Source: Scatophagus argus
Taxonomy: Eukaryota > Chordata > Actinopteri > Scatophagidae
Direction: 5' to 3'
DNA length: 64,000 nucleotides
Assembly: GCF_020382885.2 (NCBI RefSeq)
Contig: NC_058504.1
Location: forward strand, 10,034,519 to 10,098,518
Shown here: positions 12,053 to 25,200 of the stretch, piece after piece
How the letters are laid out: every line of letters begins with the position of its first letter
Position numbering within the stretch: position 1 is the stretch's first letter
Notes under the pieces: generated by a model
What the model was told of the DNA's origin: nothing
Database searches by the model: none
Seen by the model: only the letters and a program-made list of their open reading frames with translations
Made by a program: the position numbers and the translations under genes

Positions 12053-13727
12053 TCACTGTACCACACAGGCTGTGCAGCACTGTTCCTGCTTCTCTGGCAG
12101 GGTGGAATAATTCATCTGTCGGACAATCTCTGCAAACAGCTCGTCCACCATAGTCTTGCTCTTGGCAGACGTTTCAATGAAAGGGCAGCCCCACTCTTGA
12201 GCCAGAGCTCGTCCATCTGACCCAGCGACCTCACGCTCAGATTCCAGATCAACTTTGTTCCCAACCAGGATCAACGGCACCTTCTCAAAGCGCTTCACTC
12301 GCACTATTTGGTCTCGCATTGGTCTGATATCCTGAAAGGAGAGAATATGAGTGTGTGATTTTTCATGAAAACTGCAGGCTGTTTGTAGGACTGGGACAAA
12401 TGATCAGCATACCAATGTAGTTGCACAATATTAACATGCAGTGCTTTCACACCGGGAAAGGGAGAGTGATATATAATCAAAGAAGTCTGCATAATAACAA
12501 AATAACAAAATGCAGGCATACGGCTGCAACAGGATTAAACAATCAAACACAGTGCTGAAAGGGGCAAAGGAAAAATTTACTCAACAAACCAATATCATAT
12601 TAGATATTTTCCTTTCCATTTGTGAAGTTTAACTGGCAACAAGCTCCCAAAGTCTCAGTTTGATTTTTGTATCATTTCCTGTTTGGAGTGCTTTTTTGTA
12701 CACTGTGAAAACAGTACGCAATGAAACTTAGACTGTATTATGTATGGTACACAAATGCTAAGCAGCATGGAAATAGCACATAGCTAATTTTATAGCATGT
12801 ACATTTCAGTGTTACGTCATCGTTACACTTATATTGCTGTCTTTATTATGCTGTCTGTAGATAAGACACATGTTCTAGTTTAATAATAAATACAGTGAAA
12901 TGCTTTGGTCATTATGAGGCAAAGAGGTTCCTGATTTTTTCCACACATTTTAACAATGAAGCTGATAACTGAACACTGGCGAACTCTTGGGTTTGTTAAA
13001 AAGTCTCCTTGTTGCATGACTGTCTGTAAAACCGCTCAAACTCCAATGAGCAGTGCATAAACTGAGCGCTGATTTTCGTGTTGCTCATCATTTTCCAACC
13101 TTGTTTTTCTCAGTAACATGTACGTTTAGATGTATCGTCAATTAGTGTGTTGCAACACACCAGCCACCACAACACCGCCTACATGCCAGTTCACCATGAA
13201 AGAGTTTTCCCAAGATCACTACTGCACATTTTGCTTAAAAATTCATGTTCACTAGATCAGAAGTTTACATCTTATACCAAATTAATTTCGGTCTCAGTTG
13301 TAAAATATGGACCGTGCAAGGCTCTGCAATTAGCATCACTATCTCTACGTGATTAATCACATCCCAATACAGCGTCCATATAACCTGATTAACTACCTGG
13401 CTACGAACACTTCCCGCCTGTGTGTGATTGTAGGTGTCCTGCACATTACGGTACCTGGAATGACTGTTGGTTGACCAGGCTGTAGACCAGGATGAACCCC
13501 TGTCCGTTCTTTATGTACAGATCTCTCATGGAGGCGAACTGCTCCGTCCCCGCGGTGTCGAGGATTTCCAGCACGGAGGGCGACGAGTCAACCTCGATCT
13601 CCTTTCGGTAAAAGTCCTCGATGGTCGGGTCGTATTTCTCGATGAAAGTGCCAGTGACAAACTGGACGGTCAGCGCGGACTTGCCGACGCCGCCGCTGCC
13701 CAGCACGACCACTTTGTATTCTTTCAT
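12053..13727 (-). CDS. rap2c: Ras-related small GTPase Rap-2c
   Basis: Two minus-strand coding exons, 13727-13455 (91 codons) and 12331-12053, encode 183 residues, the exact length of mammalian RAP2C. Visible motifs are the P-loop GSGGVGKS (10-17), effector loop YDPTIEDFY (32-40), DTAGTEQF (57-64), NKVD (116-119) and ETSAK. Phe39 in the effector loop marks Rap2 rather than Rap1. The tail reads [13 protein letters not shown], with a CAAX box (CVVQ) for prenylation and two cysteines for palmitoylation. It matches the RAP2C type and not RAP2A (CNIQ). Known roles are membrane-bound signalling to TNIK/MINK/MAP4K4-type kinases, cell adhesion and cytoskeleton. The single coding intron (12332-13454) has a donor of CAG|GTAC and an acceptor of tttcag. 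The next gene, mbnl3, is also the human neighbour at Xq26, which supports orthology. Confidence 0.96.
12332..13454 (-). other. rap2c: rap2c intron
   Basis: A 1.1-kb intron between the two coding exons. I saw no repeat, RNA gene or extra exon in it. Confidence 0.85.
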
Positions 13728-14580
13728 TGGGGCGGTCGAGGAAGTCTAATGTAGCAGCTAACGACTTAGCTACACTGCTATACTCGCTCCAGAAACATTT
13801 ATCGGGGCTTTTAAAGAGCTAACAAGCGAACAAGCAAATGTAAGGCGATATAAAAGAACTCTTCTTCACTCACATAAACTCGAGTGTAGCGCTCATACTC
13901 GCTGTATTGTATTTTATGCTACCTATCTAATTAGCAAGTAAAAGTTGATGGCCGTTCCCGTCAACTCTGGCGTTAGCTAGCATCAAAGCTAACTCGCTTC
14001 TGGCTAGATTCACGCTGTCCCATGCTCGAGCCCTCAAGCCTTTACATAGGATCTGATAAAACAGAAGTGCCAAGGCATCGGCAAACTTGCTGCCTAGTTA
14101 CAGACAGCAAGTCAAGTGATTCACATCACACTTGTCCGAAAAACAGCATACCAATTCCCACACACACCAGCCCGCCGGTGTCGCACAACGCTGCGCTGGT
14201 TATGTCCGTCCGCCTGGGCCTGTTTCTGTACTGGTTCCGACCCGGCGCTTCGGCACCCGGGCGTGCTAGCGGGGCACAAACCCGCAATCAAATATTGTAA
14301 TCCGAGGGTCCATTGGCAACAGTTTGTTGCTGCTCCAGTGTATGTTTGAGTGTATGCGCTAGGCAAGGTTGGTAACAGAAAGAAAAGCTTTTTTCTTCCA
14401 CCAACTGATTTCCTGAAGCTAATAACCTGGTTTCCGCTAACGACAACAAGAATTCCGGTGATATTGTTTTCAGAATAAAATACTCTTCTCGGTAGCAATG
14501 AGCCGTGTAGAGCTTTTCCCATGGTGCAAACATCTATCACCAAATTCAATTTTACTCTATGCAAAAGTTAATGTCACGGT
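13728..14580 (-). promoter_or_regulatory. rap2c 5' UTR and promoter region (approximate)
   Basis: This segment lies directly upstream of the rap2c ATG and is richer in CpG than its surroundings, for example around 13540-13730 and 14150-14290. A 147-codon minus-strand frame here (14121-14564) is compatible with a GC-rich leader and is not recognised as a protein. Mammalian RAP2C has noncoding 5' exons, but their counterparts were not located. Confidence 0.4.
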
Positions 14581-14593
14581 AGTCAGTATTTGA

Positions 14594-14630
14594 ATAATTA
14601 GTTAATACAGGAACTGTATTAACTAATTAT
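14594..14630. repeat. Perfect 17-bp inverted repeat, 3-nt loop
   Basis: The arm at 14594-14610 (ataattagttaatacag) is exactly complementary to 14614-14630, with gaa between. It sits about 0.9 kb upstream of the rap2c ATG. It is AT-rich and could form a cruciform or be the remnant of a small foldback element. Confidence 0.92.
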
Positions 14631-15364
14631 ATTTGACCACTTGCTTGTCAAATACTTTGACAGATTTAAGGTCATTTAACAAAATAATACTGCATAAAAA
14701 ATAAAATAGTACTCGATGATAATAGTTGAAGATTTATCCATTTACATTTATATCATATTTTTTGGTGTCCTCCTGTGGACTTCCTTCCCTCACCATGCTA
14801 CAGCAATGAAGAAATGTATGTGTCAGTAACCGTAACATTGTAGTTGGGTGTGGTTACAGATGCAACAGACCTGAACCGGAGAGGCCAGCCTAACGCTTCT
14901 CTAACTGTTAAGTTACTGTACAAAATGTATGAAATATACATTTTTAACATTGATATGTTTTATCTTTTTAAACATTTTCTTTCCAGCACACAATGCTTGA
15001 CATAGTACTTCCAAAAATGACCAAAAATTACTTTATCAAAAAACAAAAAAATGTTTGTTCTGGTCTGATATGCAAACCTACAAAAGCATAATTGAAACTC
15101 CTAAATGTTGTAGGCTGGCAAGTCCTTCAAAGTGTAGGCACTGGGCTACATATTTTTTTCCTACAAACAAGCAGAATTGCAGTTCCTTATGCAATATTTT
15201 GATACGCTGTGAGTCTATGTCTATGTGACATCCACAACTGTTAATCTGACTTTTATTCACATGAATATCATCAAATTGTACACAGGTAAATGCCTCACAA
15301 TAAAGGAGATAAATGGTGCATGTCTCTTTTAATGTGATAATGAACAGCAAAAACACACCACGAG
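14631..15364. other. Intergenic region between the rap2c promoter and the mbnl3 3' end
   Basis: AT-rich DNA. No gene, RNA gene or clear repeat recognised. Its right end contains a GT-rich stretch that fits the downstream element of mbnl3 polyadenylation on the minus strand. Confidence 0.5.
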
Positions 15365-15382
15365 ATGATCACAAGTGTGAGT

Positions 15383-15388
15383 TTTATT
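15383..15388 (-). terminator. Likely mbnl3 polyadenylation signal (AATAAA)
   Basis: TTTATT on the plus strand reads AATAAA on the minus strand. It is followed within about 30 nt by tggtgtgtttttgctgttc, a typical GU/U-rich downstream element. This makes it the best candidate for the distal end of mbnl3. Confidence 0.6.
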
Positions 15389-18300
15389 AAAGGTCAAACA
15401 GAAATCGCAGAACTCATTATAGGCACAGTAACTCACTCTTAATAGCTATACACTGCAAAATAAATTGGCATGTAGCACAGCAGCACATACAAGCATCACG
15501 AGCAGAAAACAGAGTGAAACTATAAAAGACTAAAAAACAGCAGTCACTTTCAAGTCTGTCCTAGAGTGTCAGAGAGAGTTTTTCATATGGCTTAGTCCTG
15601 AACAGTCTTTGACCCTCGTTATCTTCCACAGGTTTCCATCCAGTCATTCATTGTACCCAACTTAATAATGACTCAAAATCAAGGGATTTTAAATAAAGGG
15701 ATAAATTTTGCACACACTCAATACATGTGCTGTTTTAAGTCAACTTAAATGTAGAACACAAAAGGAAAACAACAACTTGCATGATAAAGGCACAATTACA
15801 ACTCAATAATAATAGGAACAACAAATCAATGTCAAAACAAAATCACTTCTTCATCATCTTCTTCACTTGTTGGTGACTGTAAACCTGCAGTACATCCACT
15901 CCATACGTCCCCCCCCTCCCCACATGTGAAGTTAGAGGGCTGCGAACTGATTCACCAGAATGACTCAGTCAATCCACCACTAGGACAAGTGCCATGGCAA
16001 CAAAATCGCTGGCTTTAATAGCAACTGAAGAGCATCACATGTCCCTGAAGGAACAGGTCTACGTAAGGATGCTGCTGCTGCTGCAAGAATAACATTGGAG
16101 AACCAAGTCGTTTGCAATTTTGACTAATATCCTGAGGAGAATTCAGATTTATTGTTGTTTTGGATAATGACAATAAGGAGGCAAACAATAACCCACATCA
16201 CAAAATGACAAAATGAAAGTGAGTTCAAAATCCTGTGATCCAATCTCAAATCCATGTCCCTCTCTGGTTTGACTTCTTTACCCACGCCTCCTTCTTCCCT
16301 GGCTGCTGTTCGGCCTGCAGGTGGAGCTACTCTGTGCTTTATTTTGGTGCATTGCTGGAGAGAGGACTGCACCTGCACATTAGTTCATGGTGAGCATTTA
16401 AAGACAAGGTTAGTACTGATTTATTACATGTGATCCAAACCGACTCTTTTTTTTCTAATCCACCGCTCTTGTTTGAGATATGACTGAACCAAACATGTCC
16501 CACTAAACAAACAAAAAAATGAAAAAGCTTTTTTAAAGCAAACCATTAGTGGTTTACAGCTAGGCGAAGAGCAGGGCTCTAGCAAATAAACAAGGACAGA
16601 TCCCTCAAAGCAATCTTTGTATACCGTAATAAAATGATAAACATAGTATTAACAATACATTGATTCGATTTTTAATCAGCTCTTTTATCTATATTTATTC
16701 AAAATAAATTTTGAGTATTTTGACATAGTTATGTACATAAGTGCAAACAAGGTGAACATCACACATTCGTATACACCTCAGCAAGGATCGACATCACCCA
16801 GCACAGCTGGGCAGGAAGAGGCTTCTGGACCACCTTCTTGGCCAACACTGAAGCAAAACTCACTAATGAAAACTCACACCTCCACACAGAGGAAACTGAG
16901 CAAGAGCCGTCCAGTCTGCAGGAGGTGTGAGGACTGTTGACTAGTCTGATTTGACGGGAAAAAGATGAAGATCTTTCAATTAGACCAAAAGCCTCTTTAC
17001 CTCCCTGGCAGATAGGTGTTAGCTTTATGAGCCAAAGTCCATTCTTAATTCTCAAAAACACCATTTACAAGAACAACAACAACAACAATAATAATAACAA
17101 TAATAATAAAACAATTAAGGTCAAGTAAAGAAAACAAAATAAACACCTGACCTCCCCTAAGGACCTTTGGATATTACAAGAATTTAAGTTTTCCATACAA
17201 AATATTAATCACTTTGCAACAACAAGACAAACTAATTAGACATTCCCTTTTTGAATAAGTTAGTGTTGTATGTTATTTCAATGAATGTGAGAAAATTCAC
17301 AATTAGGATAATAGAAAGGTAGCCATGTTGTCATTTTGTTGCCATAGCAACAGCAACTATTACCATTAACAATGACTCCATCATTGTATACAAGTGATTT
17401 TCATGTTATATCTTTTTTTTTTCTCTTGTTGGTCTACACAAACTATTAACTATGTATAAATGAGTTTTTTTTCATTTTTCATGCTGTTTTTTTTAATGTC
17501 AGACAAAAAAAATTCAAAACAAAACTTAACTTACTATTAATACATGTCACTTTCATACACATTTCTCACATCTTTATACAGTGATCGAGAAATAAGGCCC
17601 TTTGTTTGTGCCCCAGGCAACAGAAGTATTCTCAGGACCTAATTAACTGTCCACATGCTAAAGGATCTGGTCACTGGACACAATGATCAGAGCATTTTGC
17701 ATATTCCAGAGAAACGATTCATGACTGTATGGGAAAAATACAAGGAGGCCCAAAGGAAATGAAATATAAGAGAATGAGAGTGGGGGAAAAAAAGGTAAAC
17801 CCAAATTTTGCGCCACGTAGCAATTCCCCTAACTAACATGCTCTTGTACATCAATACATACATCTAAATGTACTTAAAAATTCAAATGCCCCCAAGAGGC
17901 ACAATTTCTTAATCAAGTATTCTCTGTTTTTCCAGCTTTTTCCAGCAATTAGTAAAGGCATAATGATGTAAAGGGGGAAGAGACGAAGGCTGGAGAGAAG
18001 GGTTTTCTTGGCTGGACAAAGCTGTGAGATTCAGACAAACTATGTGTCTCGACATTCTGCTCATAGGTTTCATCAGGAGCGCGAGAGGAACATTTCTGTT
18101 CAGATTCCTCAAAGAGAAAATGCAATAACTCAACACACTCAAAAACAGAGGTAAAGGAGAAGTACGATCATGTACCAAAAAGTATGTTCCTTCCTATTCC
18201 CGTGGTAACAGGCATATAATGTGCTGCGTACTGTTAAATCCACAGTATAGATAAAGAATAAATGATAGTTTAAATTAAAGCTTCAACATTTTGGCAAATA

Positions 18301-21300
18301 CATTTGTTCACTTTCTTTCTGAGGTTAGATTAGAGCAGAGGTTCTCAACCTTCTGTCAATGCGCTTGTGATTGTTTCGAATACTGATTTATTTTGTGTCA
18401 CTGGATCCGAGGGAACTCCGGCTAATTGCGGCGAAGACACATTTGTCTCTACCTGACAACGCGTCACGATTGCCAAACGTACCCCGTTGTTTAAACTGTG
18501 CGTTTTGATTGGACGTTTGTGTGCATGTGAATTCTTGAGCACATTTAGACATAAAAATGATGAGCTTTGGGCACTACTGAAAAAAATTCACCTAACCATT
18601 TGGAAGAAGCACTGCCTCACTGGTTTTGTTTTTAGAAGGAATTACGTCTTGTAAATATTTCTGTGTGAACGGTTTTGCCATCCACATGACCTCTGTGCGA
18701 AGCGTCTCAGGCTAATAGTGCAGTCATGTTCACCAAATCGCTCCCTTTCTCTTCTGTAGTGCCTTATATTTGCTGTCCATTGTTTTACAGATGTGATAAT
18801 TAATGCCTGATCAGTCCATAGCAGTCAGTGTTGATGCAAATGATTAGTAAGCATCACCACTGAGTAAACCGCTGACTTTATTATATAGGAAGTAGTGAAT
18901 GAGTGAACAGGGTAGTGGTTTTGGACACAGCCATATGTTCACCGTTTTGTGTCCTTATTGAACAAACATACCTGCGTTAATTACTGAGCTTTAGGCGTGT
19001 AGTAGACAATAATTGATTACTGGATCTAGCTCATCTAACTTGGAATAGAAAGCAAATATGCGCACTCTTCCTTCGAAGGACACGTTCATGCCAATTCAAC
19101 ATGAACTTTACTTTTTGTTACGGCTAAGGTAGCGCACTGATCAGGGCGTCCAGGAGGTCAAAACTTCCACCCACCCAAATCCAGTCAATCCCACAAGTCC
19201 ACTCTTCCAAGTTTCCCCCCACTGGACACAGCTGACAGCCTTAATGGGGTTACATCCTTGCTGCATCACTAGTACCTCCGACTGGATCGTTTATCTATAC
19301 TGTCACCTCCGTATGCAGCCTTCCCGGACCAAGAGTGGGACTTAACGGGTAAAAGAACTGCAGTAGAAGGGGAGACCTGGCCAATCCACATCACGTGAAC
19401 AATGGAAAACCACAGAAACAAAAGTATAATATGCTGATTTTCTCAATTTTGTCCTATGATTATGCCGTCGTTTGTAGGTGTATTATGGGCACTTGGGGTA
19501 GTTTCGAAGGTAGGGGTACAAAAACTGACTAGAAAGAAGTGGTACTGTAATGTACAATTCTGCTCTACCTTTTTTGAGAGTGAAAGATATTTCTAAAAGT
19601 AGTCACGTCACTCATTGACATTAAATATAAATCTATATAACAATACACATTAATATGTCCTAACACAGTATCAGCATGTTACTTATGTGACCTCAGAAAT
19701 AGTTTATATATATAGTGAACCATTACATTTCAACATGCCTGTCTTTTTGAAGGGCATGTGTAGTTTTTGCATCAGATACATTCACAACACAATGACATTA
19801 TTTAAATGAATAATGCTCAGTGGGAAATGTCTTAATATCTGCAGCATTTACAACTTACCAAATGTGTGATTCATTGTCTCTTTTAACACACTTATGTATG
19901 CACACAATGCACTGGTTTATTTCTTTACATAAACAATAAGACAGCACAGCTGTCTGAGAGAACAAAACTAGTACAGATGCGATTAACTATTATAATAATG
20001 AATCAAATAACACGTCTATCTTTGAGCACTGGTCTGTTCTTACAGTGTTTTGACAGTAGTGGTTTAAGGGGACTTGAAAGAGGCACATTTGAACTTGGGT
20101 GAAAGTGATTTCAGTCCAGTTTCCAAAACTGTTATGTTCAATTTTACACCCCTACAGAGCAATTCCTTACAGACATTTGGACATCAAAAATCCAACTGGT
20201 TTGTAATTTTTTTCCTCATCGGACATCAAACAGGAGATACATTCCTCCATCTCCTGGCTTTAGTATAACTCACTTCTGGTTATAACAACTGTGGCTGCCA
20301 TATTTAGAGTAAGATGACTTGTGACAAACAGGGCACATCAGTAGAAAAGACAACACATTATAAATTCAGACAGGACATTTTCAAGTTCTAAGCTTTCTCC
20401 CTGAAGAGCCATAAAACATAAAAATCTTGTGCCACTTATTTAGTCCAAAAGCCGCATGATGAAATGAGACAATTACACAAAGAAATTGCCTTTTAAAACA
20501 CATGTCCGCATTTTTTTTTTTTGGAGTAATTAATCAGGTGTTGCATTTAATGTGGCAGCTCCTTGCATGTACCACCACCGGGCAGACTTGAGGCACAACA
20601 TCAGGAAACAAATCAAGCATCCATCTTGTGCAATAACTCCGACATCAGATGTAAAAGTTTGAGAGGTGCCAATTAGAAAAGTCTGTAACTTTACATCTGA
20701 CTCTCAGAAACGTGACTTTGTCCTTCACGTGATTTGAACACGAGAACTCAGGGTTTGTGGCAGAACTGTAATAAGAAGTCAACGTGACTACGCCCTAAGA
20801 TTGTCGTTCTTTCACACCACGTTCGGATGTCAGATCGTGCAGGAGACAAGGACAAACAAACCTGCCTTTTCAGTCATCAGACTGTTACGCTTCACAACCG
20901 AGAAACAAGCGATTAAAGGTACCTCATCACTAAAAACGCAACAAGGGTTAATATTTTGAGCTGTCTCTTTTAGAGTTTAGACCTCACCTGCTTTAAGGTA
21001 GTTTATTTTTCAAATGAAGAAATTAAGAGCCACATTCTGAACAAACTCTCAGACCTTTTAATATAGAAGTCATTATATCCTAGATTTATGTCAGTTTGTA
21101 TTGTTTTAAGGTTGTTGCATTACATGAAAATGATTCAGTCAGTATCAGATACCGGCTATAAAAACCAGAGGAACAAAAACCGATTCAGATCATACTTAAC
21201 ATTTAAGAAACAATATATATTTAAAGTGGTGATCACTGTCATAACCAGATTTTTTTCTACAACATGAGCTATGGGCTCACACAAAGTATGTTTGTAACCT

Positions 21301-21686
21301 TAGATATTGCCTTTAATTGCAAATAGGAAAATTATTTTGAGTTCTTTTGGAAAACTAAATCTCCTTTGCAGCTGAGCAGATAAATCAAAGGCACGAACAA
21401 ACAAACAAACAAACAAACAACAATTCACTGATGCCTCATCAGGTGAAATGAGACCATGAGAACATAGTGAACTGTACACATAGTACAACACAAATGTTAC
21501 ATTTGCAGCCATTTTGGAACGTAAACATGACATAATATGAAACACTCTTTCATTTCGACAACACAAAATATCGTTGTAGACCAGCAGCAAGTCCGTTTGC
21601 CGCTCAAATAGTCTGAACTTTCTGACTTTGGAACAGTCTAATGTGTTGGGTTGCCCCAAAAAGGGCATGTGGTCTCCAATGTTGGG

Positions 21687-21757
<71 letters not shown>
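21687..21757. repeat. (GT)n microsatellite with adjacent poly-G tract
   Basis: About 35 GT units on the plus strand, followed by GGT repeats and a run of 12 or more G to about 21790. In an mbnl3 transcript this reads as a C-rich tract followed by (AC)n. Confidence 0.95.
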
Positions 21758-21762
<5 letters not shown>

Positions 21763-22078
21763 AGGAGTGGTGGTGGTGGGGGGGGGGGGTTTGGGGCATA
21801 TGACTGCTGCACTTTTAAGGTATGGACATGTATGGCTGTAAGAACAAGGGAGCTCTATTGCTCAGCCTGATCGAGTCACTATGCATCAGGATGGCTGCTT
21901 TAAAGCAACAGTAGCACGTCCAGGCTTGTATTGCATGAACCATCAAGGCATTCTCACTTTCATAATGCCTTATAACAAGTTTCGCATTGCCACTCAGACA
22001 GTGTGCGATGTAGGTGAGGCACATGTTAGCTGTATTCATAAAGATGGCCGCCCTGGTAGTGCACAGACTTCAGAGACT

Positions 22079-22221
22079 TTAACTAGGGTTTCGGGAAAGG
22101 CTTACTGAGTTTAGTGCCACCGGAGCCGCCACCATCATTTTGGGGATGGGACAGAAATGGGTTTCCATGGGAACACACTGGAGCTCCACTGGATCAGGAG
22201 TCAGAAGCTCTGAGGAGTCTA
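22079..22221 (-). other. mbnl3: mbnl3 last coding exon, alternative C-terminal tail
   Basis: The acceptor is cttccag|TAGACT. When joined to the exon ending at 26940 (phase 1, final G), the frame reads [15 protein letters not shown] and runs 46 residues past the Val to a TAA at 22079-22081. The start of this tail resembles the DNSEII tail of some mammalian MBNL isoforms as I remember it. When joined to the 95-nt exon instead, the first triplet is TAG and translation stops. Confidence 0.7.
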
Positions 22222-25200
22222 CTGGAAGAGAGAAAGACAGGGATGAGAGGAAGAGCAGTGAATTCACAGTGTCACAAAGAACTCCAAAAACAGTAACCTG
22301 CAGCAGAGGATTCAGTCAGGTTAGATCAGTGTGCAAAATATTTAAAAAGCAAAGCCAGCTTTTAAAGACTTTTAAACAACTGAGGCAAAACACAAAGATA
22401 TTTATTGTTCAAGTAACTACCGCAGCAAGTGGTCAAAGAGCAACGAGAACATGGACGATATATGATAAATAACTGTTACTATCATTCGAATGAGGCCAAC
22501 ATTTGTTAAATGACAATTAAATGATTAAGCTTTGACAATCTGCCACATTGTGTTTATAAAAAAACCTGTTCTTTAAAACCATGTTGCAATGAGATTGGAC
22601 TGTGGTTCCTCAAACTCCTCATACACATATCACAGTCTATATTGGAAAATATGCACATACTGCAAAGATATTTTTTCCCATATTGCTCAACCTTATCACA
22701 ACTGCTAAACCCTTTTGCTATTTGGATCGTTTTGCCGTGAAATGTGTCTTAATCTGCATGGTAAATTAAGACTTTACGTCAAGGGGAATTCACTAAAAAA
22801 GAAGAGGAATTTATTATTGGAAATCCTGTTTTCATTTGCTCACAACAGACTGAAAAGCGAAGACGGATGAAATGTGAACATAATATACTGTATGTGACAC
22901 TAGAGGCAGGTGTTTCTTTATCCTGATGAAAGACGACTGTGAACTCAGACTTAGAACCTCCTGAGCTAAAATACAGGAGAACTGAAATGAAAGAGCAAAC
23001 CTGATTGGAGGCGGCAGATTCAGCGAAAGGAACATTGGTGACTGGGGTCGAAGCCGACGAAACAGTGGAGGTGGTGGCACCGTGCATCATGGGAACTTTT
23101 ATTCAGGCGAGTCAGACGAAAGACAGAGGACGAGGATGTGGGCGGGGAGGAGGGGGAACAGGAATGATATGGTTACCATGGCAAAATGTGTAGGATCAAA
23201 AGTCATGGGACAAGTCCAGTGACATCGCCAGGATGAATTTGAACAAGTATCAAGACACATGCAAACAAAATAAGAGATAAAGAAAATTACATATTTAATT
23301 AGCCAGCCAGTCACAAAATAAAAGAAAAATGCATCGTTTTGCCAACAAATGGTAGTTAAACAAACAAGGCAGTACACAGTCATACAATCTGATCAGACTG
23401 GAGTATCTGATAATTGTATTCAAATGGACAGGGCGTGTGTATGGAGGGAGTGAATGATCCGTAAGAGAGAGAAAAAAAAAGTTCTTAACCACGTCACTAT
23501 AATAAGCTATAATTTGACAGCAGTTTATGCCTTTAAAAACTGTCTTTTAAGTTGATAATTGCAATAGCGGCCAAAATCTTCACATTAAGTTTGACATATT
23601 GTCACTGTGCCATATTTAGTGACAGGCTTTGCGAGACAAATTTCATCTTTTCACTTTCACTTTGTAACCATCTTGTAATTGTCCTGTGATGAACACAAAC
23701 TGAAATTGGCATAAAGAATATTCCTGTGATTTTATGCTCGAGTGAGCTGCTTTCCGCCAGCATCTTTAATTACTAACTAAAACAAGTCTGTAAAAGAGGT
23801 TAACAGAGATCATGTCATATTTTGTGACAAATCAGGGGAAGGTCAGTTTGCGCGTGATCTGTAGTACTACTGAGTCTGAAAACAGTTGTGCACGTCTTGT
23901 GTCAAGTCTGAGAAAATAACTCCTGATGATGTCAGCAGGGGGTAATCTCAGCTTAGAGATTTCAGTTTATCTCTTGTGACTTCCCCTGCTGCATAGAAGC
24001 GCAATACTAAATCACTCGAGTACTATTTTGAGCTGTAAAATTCCCCAATTGGATAAAAACCCAGTCGTAAATATTCTCTTTTCCCACCACTGTCATAACC
24101 CGCCCTTGAAGCTTTCATTTCACTGTGATCCACAACAGCAAGAGATACATTAAAACATGTAATTTTCCTTTTTCTGCCTGCTGAGTTTCTGCTTTTACTC
24201 ACAGTCAAATTGTGCTACATTAGTATCATAATATCACCATGCAACAGTGGCAAATGTAATGTGGTATTGGTGGAACACACACACACACACACACACACAT
24301 ACACACACACACACACACAGCATGGCAGTCTTCAGTAAACTTTTTATGATAACCGTCTAAAAGATTCAGGATTGCAATTAAGATCAGCTCAGCTCACACT
24401 GCATTTTCCTTTTCTGTGTGTGTGTGTTTACAGTATTTCATTACATAACACCCCCTGACCCACACACACTGTACCAAATACACTGAATTTAGACACAAAT
24501 ACTCAAGTAAAATCAATCCATTTTTTCAAAAACTACCTGCAGTTGGTATAATTTCATTTTCTGTGTTTAAACTGGAATTTATTCAGATATTTTTGATGTC
24601 CTGTTTGTATTTTCATCACACACAAAGTGGGGAAACACACGCTATAGAGCTCATTTGAGACTCATTTAGCATTTAAGAGGGCTGGGACAGGTGGGTTATA
24701 GGCTGGAATAAACTACATGGTGTCCCTTACTTGCTGAACTCAGCCATTGGACTTTTCATAAGCCCAACAAGAGACACAAGGAAGACTTACAACAAGCGCA
24801 TCCTGCTTCCCTGAGCTAACTGAGCTGCCCACGCCAGCATGTAGAGCATACACACACACACACACGCACACATGAAGCATGCTGACACAGTGCTGAAATG
24901 AAAAAGCATGACTCAAACAGCACATTAATGTGACTGTAGGCAGGCAGACATGGTGAGTGAAAAAGAGAATGGGCCGAAAGCTGCAAAAAGAGTGTTTATC
25001 ATATGGTCTTCAGTAGCCAGCACAATCAGCTGTCTATACTGACAACCTGGTCGGACCACAGCAGCTCGACTTCTTTACCCGCACGCAGCACTTTTCATTA
25101 CTGCACACCAGCAGCTGATTTCTCTACAGTACGGGATGGTGTAAAAATCAACATAGTGAAAGCTGGTGTTGTTTGTTTCATTTTGTTCCCCATCTCTCTC

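Larger units (their letters stand above)
15365..22078 (-). other. mbnl3: Presumed long 3' UTR of mbnl3
   Basis: About 6.7 kb separates the mbnl3 stop codons from the best polyadenylation signal. No coding exon is recognisable in it. Mammalian MBNL3 also has a very long 3' UTR, so continuous transcription is expected, but it is inferred here. It contains the CA/GT microsatellite at 21687-21757, a poly-G/C tract just beside it, CAA/TAA-rich runs near 17070-17110 and a short TGC repeat near 16069-16085. Other internal AATAAA-type signals could give shorter forms. Confidence 0.5.

Noticed and set aside
14121-14564. 147-codon minus-strand frame upstream of rap2c
   Set aside because: It fits GC-rich leader and promoter DNA. 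There is no family match, and it is also open in other frames.
18330-18590. Possible hAT-type or other transposon end (gcagaggttctcaacc)
   Set aside because: Only one short phrase resembles a known class. No opposite end or coding remnant was found.
21760-21800. G-quadruplex-like run on the plus strand
   Set aside because: The transcript made here is from the minus strand and would be C-rich, so an RNA quadruplex is not expected.
21300-21870. Frames of 66-170 codons rich in His-Thr, Cys-Val or Pro
   Set aside because: They are created by the GT/CA microsatellite and G-tract and are not genes.
22779-23090. 103-codon frame reading through the mbnl3 95-nt exon into the intron
   Set aside because: The part after NQ is intron sequence following a CAG|GTTTGC donor, so the longer frame is an artefact.
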